Below, one piece after another: positions 1 to 4,579 of a DNA stretch of 9,843 nt. Both the position numbers and the translations under genes were made by a program. The stretch is from CAYYED01 sp964470785 (GTDB lineage: Bacteria; Patescibacteriota; Minisyncoccia; Minisyncoccales; PEYH01). Where the stretch lies: contig CAYYED010000026.1 of NCBI GenBank assembly GCA_964470785.1, positions 1-9,843 of the forward strand, in the 5' to 3' direction. The notes below the pieces were generated by a model that ran no database searches, had not been told where the DNA came from, and was given only the letters and a program-made list of their open reading frames with translations. Each line of letters begins with the position of its first letter. The first letter of the stretch is position 1.

Positions 1-111
1 AACGGGGTAATTACATCTGCCATTCTCTGACAATCTTGAATTTCCAGTAGCCTCGATGTTCTTTAATTGCGGTTCTAAACTCGCGTATGGCCGAGAGCCA
101 AACTGGACGAG

Positions 112-133
112 CACCGCCTAAAGCGGTGTTTTT
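112..133 (+). terminator. terminator-like hairpin inside the recombinase tail
   Basis: CACCGC (112-117), loop CTAAA, GCGGTG (123-128), then TTTTT (129-133) on the plus strand. The stem is six perfect GC-rich pairs. It is antisense to the recombinase tail, so a transcript arriving from the left edge would stop here. No upstream gene is visible in the window, so function is unproven. Confidence 0.4.
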
Positions 134-154
134 CCGTTTATTACAGGGCAAATC

Positions 155-178
155 AAGCGGTTCGAACCCGCTTTTTTT
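155..178 (+). terminator. second terminator-like hairpin inside the recombinase tail
   Basis: AAGCGG (155-160), loop TTCGAAC, CCGCTT (168-173), followed by TTTTT (174-178) on the plus strand. It lies 22 bp after the previous hairpin, giving a tandem terminator-like pair. The same bases encode SGFEPL of the recombinase frame on the other strand. Confidence 0.35.
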
Positions 179-610
179 GTCGTCCGACCCCAGACTGACT
201 TTTTTCATCGGCAACAGGCAGTTTTCCAAGTTAATACGCAGTTTTCGGTCAATTAACAAGAGGTTCGAACCTAAGGTGTTTAATATCTCTCTTTTTCTCT
301 GCAGGTTGCCGTTTTCAAAAGCCAGTTTGGCGTTCTTAGCAAAAATTAATGCTTCCTCGGCTCGTTCCAGCCAAGCATCCACTCGTTTGTCCGTGTCTTT
401 TAACAATTCCTGCAGTTTTATCTTTTTCTGCACCAGCTTTGATTTTTTATCTTTGAACTGCTGTTCGGTTATTTCATTGCCGGCTCGCATATCTATTAGG
501 TTGTCTATCTTTTTCAAGCATTCTTGATATTCTTGCTGTTGATTTTTTAAAATATCGTCCCGGCTGTCGGCTTCTTTGTGGTTTTCATTCTTTAACCAAT
601 CCATTTCCCT

Positions 611-642
611 TTAATTACTCAGACCTCACAAAGAGTAATTAA
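611..642. repeat. 10-bp perfect inverted repeat just upstream of recombinase fragment
   Basis: TTAATTACTC (611-620), 12-base loop, GAGTAATTAA (633-642). In a minus-strand transcript this hairpin would end directly against the AAAGGGAA that precedes the ATG at 604, so it could mask the ribosome-binding site; it could equally be a protein-binding operator. Only the symmetry is observed. Confidence 0.5.
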
Positions 643-667
643 TATAAATTGTTGGTTTCCCGGCTCT

Positions 668-724
668 GACGAAAAAGAGCTCGTAACTGATTACCACGAT
701 TGTGATAATCAATTACGAGCTCTT
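668..724 (-). terminator. strong minus-strand hairpin with T-tail
   Basis: A 12-bp perfect arm pair AAGAGCTCGTAA (675-686) / TTACGAGCTCTT (713-724) is extended inward by TGATTA / TAATCA. Read on the minus strand it ends CTCTTTTTCG, the form of an intrinsic terminator. It lies about 55 bases downstream of a minus-strand promoter-like site and about 70 bases upstream of the recombinase ATG, so it would either end a short RNA or attenuate the recombinase transcript. Confidence 0.6.
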
Positions 725-778
725 GAGCAAGGAATACCGTTCAGGTCTACCTTGTAAGGTAGAAAGTATTAACTTGTT
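675..778 (-). ncRNA. candidate short RNA or attenuator leader
   Basis: Between a minus-strand -10 box (785-790) and the terminator hairpin (724-675) lie about 100 bases with a second stable hairpin: TCTACCT / AGGTAGA around a 4-base loop (746-763, an 18-bp near palindrome). Promoter, compact hairpin and terminator are the parts of a small RNA or of a regulated leader. I recognise no Rfam family, and no open reading frame of note lies inside. Confidence 0.35.
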
Positions 779-784
779 ATTTTT

Positions 785-813
785 AGTATAGCAAAGTTTT
801 AAAAAAGCAACAA
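785..813 (-). promoter_or_regulatory. minus-strand sigma70-like promoter
   Basis: On the minus strand TTGTTG (813-808), 17 bp, TATACT (790-785). The -10 is good and the -35 matches only at its first three bases. It would drive the hairpin leader and recombinase fragment, divergently from the Fic promoters. Confidence 0.4.
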
Positions 814-829
814 TGGGGATAATTTTTTA

Positions 830-870
830 TTGGATATAATCTGATATAGTTAAAATATCCAATAACTATA
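830..870 (+). promoter_or_regulatory. Fic promoter/operator unit 1
   Basis: TATAAT (835-840) is followed immediately by an imperfect palindrome, GATATA (843-848) / ATATCC (855-860) around GTTAAA. The unit TTGGATATAAT...ATATCCAATA is repeated 60 bp downstream with only five mismatches over 40 bases (831-870 against 891-930). Position over the expected transcription start suggests a repressor site. Confidence 0.55.
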
Positions 871-923
871 TTTAACTTCTATTTACTAATTGGCTATAAT
901 TGGATATAGTTAATATATCCAAT
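871..923 (+). promoter_or_regulatory. Fic promoter/operator unit 2
   Basis: TTTAAC (871-876), 18-bp spacer, TATAAT (895-900), then a perfect 10-bp inverted repeat ATTGGATATA (899-908) / TATATCCAAT (914-923) around GTTAA. The predicted transcription start (about 907) falls inside the palindrome, the classic geometry of a repressor operator. It ends seven bases before the Fic ATG at 930. Confidence 0.65.
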
Positions 924-929
924 AAATAT

Positions 930-1994
930 ATGGCTAATAATAACAATCTCGATCAAAGATTAGCTAATGTTTCGGCTGATATTTGGTCAAAAATAACAAA
1001 AATTGATGAATTAAAAGGACAATGGATTGCAGGGGCAAAACTAAGTCCTCAAGTTTTAGGTCGTCTTAAACGATCTGTTTTGATTACTTCAACAGGCGCC
1101 TCTACTCGTATTGAGGGGGCTAAACTGTCGGATGAAGATATTGAGAAGATGATGAGGGGCATTGATATTCAGAAATTTACCGATAGAGACAAGCAAGAGG
1201 TTAAGGGATATTATGAGCTTCTTGAGAATATTTTTGATTCTTGGAAATCGCTTAAATTTTCGGAAAATTCTATAAAGCATTTTCATAAAGAATTATTGAA
1301 GTATGTTGAGAAAAATCAGCGTCACAGAGGGGAGTATAAGAAAAATGAGAATCAGGTTGAAATGATTGATCAGGCCGGCAAATCAATCGGGGTGCTTTTT
1401 GATACTACACCAGCTTACTTAACTCCCAAACAGATGCAGGAGTTAGTTGAGTGGACGCAAGAAGCTATTGCTGAAAAAAAGTATCATCCACTACTTATAG
1501 TGGGGAGTTTCCTGGTTGAATTTTTGCAAATCCATCCGTTTGAAGACGGCAATGGCCGGCTTAGTCGTGTTCTTACAAATTTACTCTTATTGAAAGAGGG
1601 ATATTTGTATATGCCTTATATTTCCCACGAGAAATTAGTTGAAGACAACAATCCAGACTATTATATGGCCTTAAGAAAAAGCCAGAAGAGTTTCAAAACA
1701 AAAAAAGAAGACATAACCTCTTGGCTGGATTTCTTTTTGACTATGTTTTTAAAGCAATCGGAAATGGCTGTTGAGTTATTGTTAAAGGAAAATATTGAAA
1801 AACTACTTTCAACCAAACAATTGGAAGTTTGGCAATACCTACAAAAAGTTGATGAAACTACAACAGGTGAGATTATAAAGAAGACTAAAATTGCCAGACC
1901 TACCGTTAAACAGGCCCTTGATAAGCTTTTACGACTCAAGAAGATTGAGCGTATTGGTCTTGGCCGAAGCACTCGATATAGAAAAATCGGCTGA
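930..1994 (+). CDS. Fic family protein with C-terminal winged helix (AMPylase-type)
   Basis: A 354-residue protein. The Fic core carries the complete active motif HPFEDGNGRLSR at residues 202-213 (catalytic His202, phosphate-binding Gly-Asn-Gly, Arg213), so nucleotidyl transfer, usually AMP onto a target hydroxyl, should be possible. Residues 58-63 (STRIEG) fit the (S/T)xxxE(G/N) inhibitory helix of class II Fic proteins; Glu62 would clamp the active site shut. The C-terminal 65 residues (about 290-354) look like a winged helix (TTGEIIKKTKIARPTVKQAL), as in DNA-binding Fic proteins. I chose the ATG at 930: the TTG at 900 lies in the -10/operator palindrome and before the probable transcript start. 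No Shine-Dalgarno is visible. The duplicated palindromes upstream suggest autoregulation, which is inference. It could be a stand-alone regulator or a toxin-like module; no Fic antitoxin gene is adjacent. Confidence 0.88.
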   Translation: MANNNNLDQRLANVSADIWSKITKIDELKGQWIAGAKLSPQVLGRLKRSVLITSTGASTRIEGAKLSDEDIEKMMRGIDIQKFTDRDKQEVKGYYELLENIFDSWKSLKFSENSIKHFHKELLKYVEKNQRHRGEYKKNENQVEMIDQAGKSIGVLFDTTPAYLTPKQMQELVEWTQEAIAEKKYHPLLIVGSFLVEFLQIHPFEDGNGRLSRVLTNLLLLKEGYLYMPYISHEKLVEDNNPDYYMALRKSQKSFKTKKEDITSWLDFFLTMFLKQSEMAVELLLKENIEKLLSTKQLEVWQYLQKVDETTTGEIIKKTKIARPTVKQALDKLLRLKKIERIGLGRSTRYRKIG

Positions 1995-2030
1995 TTTATC
2001 ATTAATTAAAACAAGCTAATTCTAAAAAAT

Positions 2031-2396
2031 ATGGACATCACAATTTTTTTAGCCAGATTTTTAGGAGGTTTTTATCTAATTTTTGGATTGCTTTTTATCA
2101 TCACCAAACAATTGGGCAAAACTATAGAGATGACCGAAAACAAAGCTTTTGTCATCTCAACGGGTTATATCTCATTGCTTTTGGGCCTGGCCACCGTGGT
2201 TTTGCATAATGTTTGGGTTTGGGATTGGAAAGTGGCTATTACCATTCTCGGCTGGTCAACATTAATTAAAGGTATTCTTAAAATCGGCTGGCCTGAATTT
2301 ATCCATAAGCAAGCCCAGCATTTCAAAGCTCATCAGATAATTGAAGCCATTATGTTGCTTGTTTTGGGCGGGTGGTTGTTTTGGATGAGTTTTTAA
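2031..2396 (+). CDS. small four-helix integral membrane protein, function unknown
   Basis: 121 residues with about four hydrophobic segments (near residues 5-25, 41-60, 66-87 and 102-119) separated by short charged loops, among them KQLGKTIEMTENKAF and GWPEFIHKQAQHFKAH. It has no signal-peptide cleavage site and no catalytic motif I can recognise. It starts 36 bp after the Fic stop on the same strand with no visible promoter or ribosome-binding site, so it may be cotranscribed with Fic. I do not recognise a family. The last codons and stop (WMSF-stop) sit in a 17-bp perfect tandem duplication (2381-2414). Real gene status is supported by the coherent membrane-protein composition and lack of an opposing gene. 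Confidence 0.65.
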   Translation: MDITIFLARFLGGFYLIFGLLFIITKQLGKTIEMTENKAFVISTGYISLLLGLATVVLHNVWVWDWKVAITILGWSTLIKGILKIGWPEFIHKQAQHFKAHQIIEAIMLLVLGGWLFWMSF

Positions 2397-2414
2397 ATTG
2401 GATGAGTTTTTAAA
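2381..2414. repeat. 17-bp perfect tandem duplication at gene end
   Basis: TTGGATGAGTTTTTAAA occurs at 2381-2397 and again immediately at 2398-2414. The first copy contains the end and TAA stop of the membrane protein gene; the second is non-coding and its T-run falls where the -35 of the next RNA gene would be. It looks like a replication-slippage or recombination scar. Confidence 0.85.
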
Positions 2415-2429
2415 ATGGTTAGAGTTTGA

Positions 2430-2435
2430 TATAAT
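2430..2435 (+). promoter_or_regulatory. -10 box of structured RNA gene
   Basis: A consensus TATAAT seven bases before the G at 2442 that opens the RNA's closing stem. The matching -35 position (2407-2412, TTTTTA) is weak and lies in the second copy of the 17-bp duplication. Confidence 0.55.
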
Positions 2436-2441
2436 ATCATT

Positions 2442-2630
2442 GGAATAGTGAGAGTCGGTATTTTTCGGCTTTGGTAGGGGACAGACTTTGCGCAATAAGT
2501 CCGCCATCCGCCTTAGTGCGGTGGATTTACCCGAAAGGGCAAAGGGTGCGGTGAAAAGCAATACTGGTTTACGGATATACCGAGAGTGCTATTCCAACAA
2601 AAAACTCCTGTTTGATTAGGAGTTTTTTGT
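2442..2630 (+). ncRNA. independent structured RNA of unrecognised family
   Basis: The transcript would begin and end in a closing stem GGAATAG (2442-2448) / CTATTCC (2589-2595). A near-symmetrical purine internal loop follows (TGAGAGT opposite AGAGTG, able to form consecutive G-A pairs), then a second helix CGGTAT (2456-2461) / ATACCG (2577-2582). Inside are CTTTGC (2486-2491) / GCAAAG (2539-2544), a hairpin CCA-CCGC / GCGG-TGG (2504-2524, one bulge) and CCC-GAAA-GGG with a tetraloop (2530-2539). TGCGGTG occurs twice (2517, 2547), allowing alternative pairings. A terminator follows at once. There is no coding frame. It does not show the conserved sequences I know for SRP RNA, RNase P RNA, tmRNA or 6S RNA. 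That a structured RNA is made is well supported; its family and role are unknown. Confidence 0.75.
2599..2628 (+). terminator. intrinsic terminator of the structured RNA
   Basis: AAAAAACTCCT (2599-2609), 8-base loop, AGGAGTTTTTT (2618-2628): an 11-bp perfect stem whose right arm ends in six Ts. It starts four bases after the RNA's closing stem. Confidence 0.88.
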
Positions 2631-2642
2631 TTATAAACGGGC

Positions 2643-2747
2643 TTATTGCATTTGCCATTCTCTCACAATCTTGAATTTCCAGTAGCCGCGATGTTCTTTA
2701 ATGGCGGTTCTAAACTCGCGTATGGCGGTGAGTACTTTGAGATCAAT
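2643..2747 (-). pseudogene. remnant of a second recombinase C-terminus
   Basis: On the minus strand this stretch encodes the same 26 residues as the end of the recombinase fragment (AIREFRTAIKEH through REWQM), followed by one Gln and TAA. Positions 2649-2726 match 14-91 at 74 of 78 bases, in the same orientation, and all four differences fall in third codon positions and are synonymous. Homology stops at 2726; further upstream the frame reads IDLKVLT and is closed by TGA at 2748-2750. It therefore looks like the surviving tail of a decayed paralogue rather than a fresh duplication. Confidence 0.7.
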
Positions 2748-2773
2748 TCAAAAAAACAGAGAGGCGTTGAAGA

Positions 2774-2788
2774 CCCCCCCTTTTTTTT
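2774..2788. repeat. C7-T8 homopolymer junction
   Basis: Seven C followed by eight T, then a further CCCC-TTTTTT run at about 2793-2802. Such runs are prone to slippage and to assembly error. They lie outside any gene I accept. Confidence 0.8.
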
Positions 2789-2846
2789 CCTGACCCCTTT
2801 TTTCAACTTTTGTTGAATATACCGTGGATCGTTTGTTATATTTGTT

Positions 2847-2881
2847 TTGCCATTTGGTATCATATTTGGTATAATTTATAC
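2847..2881 (+). promoter_or_regulatory. abiE promoter with palindrome on the -10 box
   Basis: TTGCCA (2847-2852), 17-bp spacer, TATAAT (2870-2875). A perfect palindrome GTATAA-T-TTATAC (2869-2881) covers the -10, and ATTTGGTAT is directly repeated at 2852-2860 and 2864-2872. AbiEi antitoxins are known to repress their own promoters by binding repeats, so these are candidate AbiEi sites; that link is inference. Confidence 0.65.
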
Positions 2882-2917
2882 TGTAAGTAAGGTTTAAACT
2901 AACATATAGACTACAAT

Positions 2918-3505
2918 ATGAAAAAAGGTGATTATATTTCAACAATTTTGCGCTCAAAACAAACGGTATTGTCGGTTAAAGACATAATGTTGCTTTGGGG
3001 GGAGCCTACATCTGACGCGGCCAGAGTGAGAATAAATTATTACGCCAAAAGCGGAGATCTTTATCGTATTCGTAGGGGTTTTTACGCTAAAGATAAAAAT
3101 TACGATAAATTAGAATTAGCGACAAAAATATTTACACCCTCTTATGTGAGTTTTGAAACAGTGCTTGGACAGGCTGGTGTGACTTTTCAATACTATGGCC
3201 AAATTTTTATAGCCTCGCATATTACCAGAGAAATAAAAGCTGATGGACAGATATATGCTTATCGTAAAATCAAAGATAGTATTTTAACCAATCATTTGGG
3301 GATTGAGAACAAAGATAATTACTCAATTGCTTCGGCTGAACGCGCTTTTTTGGATGTTGTGTATCTAAATACAGATTATCACTTTGATAATTTATCAATC
3401 TTAAATTGGGATAAAGTTTTTAAAATTCTTACCATTTATGGCGGCAACAAAAGAATGGAAAAAGCGGTTAAAAAATATTACGAAGCAAAAAAAGCCCAAG
3501 ATTAA
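2918..3505 (+). CDS. abiEi: AbiEi-like type IV antitoxin, transcriptional autoregulator
   Basis: 195 residues. The N-terminal about 60 residues form a winged-helix domain of the AbiEi type (LSVKDIMLLWG..., then INYYAKSGDLYRIRRGFYAK, residues about 40-60). The body carries family hallmarks: YVSFETVLGQAGV (about 76-88) and SIASAERAFLDVVYL (about 137-151). In AbiE systems this protein represses the operon and counteracts the AbiEii toxin without binding it directly. It begins with ATG about 35 bases after the predicted transcription start, without an evident Shine-Dalgarno, and ends 13 bp before the toxin gene, so the two form an operon. Family assignment is confident by motif and by partner; whether it protects against phage here is unknown. 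Confidence 0.85.
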   Translation: MKKGDYISTILRSKQTVLSVKDIMLLWGEPTSDAARVRINYYAKSGDLYRIRRGFYAKDKNYDKLELATKIFTPSYVSFETVLGQAGVTFQYYGQIFIASHITREIKADGQIYAYRKIKDSILTNHLGIENKDNYSIASAERAFLDVVYLNTDYHFDNLSILNWDKVFKILTIYGGNKRMEKAVKKYYEAKKAQD

Positions 3506-3518
3506 TTAAATAAAAATT

Positions 3519-4223
3519 ATGGCACTTGATAAAACAGTTCACAAAAATATTTTAATTAAAATTCTTAAAGATATTTATGGGGATTCCTCCCTTGGCCCTA
3601 TTTTGGGATTTAAAGGAGGCACGGCGGTTTATCTTTTCTATAATCTCAAGCGATTTTCGGTTGATCTTGATTTTGATTTACTTAATAAGGAAAAAGAAGA
3701 TTATGTTTTTGAGCGGATAAAAAAGATTTTAGAAAATTATGGCACACTTAAACAGGCCGAGAAAAAAAGATTTAATTTAATCTATGTTTTGTCTTATAGC
3801 GGAAAAACGCGGGATGGACAGAATATTAAAGTGGAAATTAATTGCAGAGAGTTTGGATCAAAATATGAAGTGAAAGCATATTTTGGCATCTCTATGCGAG
3901 TTATGGTTCAGGAAGATATGTTTGCCCATAAGCTTTGTGCTATGTATGAGCGTATTGGTAAAACGAATCGTGATATTTTTGATGTTTGGTATTTTTTACA
4001 AAACGAGTGGCCTGTTAATAAGAAAATTGTAGAAGATCGCACGGGTATGAATTTTAAAGAGTTTCTCCAAAAATGTATTGGTTTATTGGAAGAGATGAGC
4101 GATCAAAATATTCTTTCTGGCATGGGCGAGCTTCTGGATAACAAGCAAAAAGATTGGGTTCGGGCAAAGTTAAAATCAGAAACCATCTTTTTATTAAAAC
4201 TTCGCCTAGATAGCGAGAAATAA
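3519..4223 (+). CDS. abiEii: AbiEii-like nucleotidyltransferase toxin
   Basis: 234 residues. The DNA polymerase beta-type nucleotidyltransferase signature is intact: FKGGTAVYLFYNLKRFSVDLDF (about residues 31-52) has the GG and the acidic pair Asp49/Asp51, and KVEIN (104-108) offers the third acid. The AbiEii/AbiGii family motifs EDMFAHKLCAMYER (132-145) and RDIFDVWYF (151-159) follow. AbiEii homologues transfer nucleotides; related enzymes (MenT group) modify tRNA acceptor ends, so a growth-arrest role is expected. It directly follows the antitoxin gene, as in known AbiE loci. No key residue appears lost, so it should be active. The exact substrate cannot be read from sequence. Confidence 0.88.
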   Translation: MALDKTVHKNILIKILKDIYGDSSLGPILGFKGGTAVYLFYNLKRFSVDLDFDLLNKEKEDYVFERIKKILENYGTLKQAEKKRFNLIYVLSYSGKTRDGQNIKVEINCREFGSKYEVKAYFGISMRVMVQEDMFAHKLCAMYERIGKTNRDIFDVWYFLQNEWPVNKKIVEDRTGMNFKEFLQKCIGLLEEMSDQNILSGMGELLDNKQKDWVRAKLKSETIFLLKLRLDSEK

Positions 4224-4434
4224 ATGCTTAGAAAAGAAAGAAAAGGGAAAGAAAAGGGGTCGGGAGCATTTTTTATTTCCATAGACATGGTAAAATCAAC
4301 TAATATCTAGAACAAACAGAATAGATATTGCCGTAAACCTACCACGCAATAAATCGTGCCAATGCACGGGTACAGATATTTGATAAAAGACAGCATTAAA
4401 TCTTGCCAAAAATAATCGTAATTCTTTTTATAAT

Positions 4435-4467
4435 CGGTTGACTCCAGGAGTCAACCGGACCTTTTCT
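4435..4467 (+). terminator. strong intrinsic terminator upstream of nrdJ
   Basis: CGGTTGACTCC (4435-4445), A, GGAGTCAACCG (4447-4457): 11 complementary bases per arm, followed by GACCTTTTCTTTT. It either ends the abiE transcript about 210 bases after the toxin stop or ends a short RNA from 4302 onward. It insulates the nrdJ operon. Confidence 0.8.
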
Positions 4468-4485
4468 TTTGGTTGTGTTTTGACC

Positions 4486-4513
4486 TTGTTTCTTGGAAAT
4501 GATAAGCTATAAT
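4486..4513 (+). promoter_or_regulatory. nrdJ operon promoter
   Basis: TTGTTT (4486-4491), 16-bp spacer, TATAAT (4508-4513). The start would be near 4520, giving a leader of about 60 bases, too short for a cobalamin riboswitch (about 200 bases). The only purine-rich AAAGGA is about 35 bases before the ATG at 4580, too far for a normal ribosome-binding site. Confidence 0.6.
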
Positions 4514-4579
4514 AATTTCACTTTAACTTTCAAAAATTAAAGGATCTCTTGCTAAAAAATAATAAATATTTTCAATTTT

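Larger units (their letters stand above)
11..604 (-). pseudogene. 5'-truncated large serine recombinase, C-terminal region
   Basis: This 197-codon frame matches the C-terminal part of the large serine recombinases common in Patescibacteria. It has a charged coiled-coil-like stretch (about residues 15-95, including the block LDNLIDMR-like KIDNLIDMRAG) and the characteristic ILNTLGSNLLLIDRKLRI segment near residues 107-124. The catalytic resolvase domain with its N-terminal serine, the recombinase domain and the zinc ribbon are all missing, so it cannot be an active recombinase. The ATG at 604 is in the middle of the ancestral protein, yet AAAGGGAA sits directly before it, so a short protein could still be made. 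The last 26 codons recur at 2649-2726. The tail after residue about 140 (SGFEPLDLP onward) overlies two plus-strand hairpins and may have been acquired by read-through into flanking DNA. Family assignment is from recognition of the motif and the coiled coil; calling it a pseudogene is inference. Confidence 0.7.
4224..4579. other. 356-bp intergenic region between abiE and nrdJ
   Basis: No gene is seen apart from a doubtful 28-codon frame at 4224. From 4302 to 4380 there is competing symmetry: AATATCT (4302-4308) can pair with AGATATT at 4323-4329 or at 4374-4380; TACC (4340-4343) pairs with GGTA (4369-4372), enclosing a CGTGC / GCACG hairpin (4355-4368); CACG (4343-4346) is an alternative partner for CGTG (4355-4358). 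Then come a terminator (4435-4466) and the nrdJ promoter. A TAAAAT at 4291-4296 could be a -10 for an RNA spanning 4302-4466, but its -35 is poor. Confidence 0.5.

Noticed and set aside
155..173. tRNA T-arm-like GGTTCGAACC (also at 262-273)
   Set aside because: No acceptor, D or anticodon arms surround either copy; both are codons of the recombinase frame (GFEP and LGSNL).
87..527. Plus-strand 146-codon open frame
   Set aside because: It is antisense to the recombinase fragment, whose residues match a known family; the plus-strand translation is low-complexity Ser/Phe-rich and has no motif.
900..929. TTG start giving a 10-residue longer Fic protein
   Set aside because: The TTG overlaps the TATAAT box and the palindromic operator and lies upstream of the predicted transcription start; the ATG at 930 is the better start.
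2802..2817. TTCAAC-TTTT-GTTGAA hairpin as a terminator
   Set aside because: Stem is short and AT-rich and no T-run follows on either strand.
2663..2957. Two overlapping minus-strand frames upstream of abiEi
   Set aside because: They cross homopolymer runs and the abiE promoter, and the first reads the recombinase remnant in the wrong frame.
4224..4310. 28-codon frame starting right after the AbiEii stop
   Set aside because: Lys/Glu/Gly-rich low complexity, no ribosome-binding site, no family; likely chance.
4355..4390. Fragments TGCCAATGC and GATAAAAG, resembling pieces of twister ribozymes
   Set aside because: The essential AAGCCC and GGAGGG blocks and the matching stems are absent, so the resemblance is probably chance.
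4224..4579. Cobalamin riboswitch controlling nrdJ
   Set aside because: No B12-box-like sequence was recognised, and the leader from the best promoter is only about 60 bases. A covariance search would settle it.
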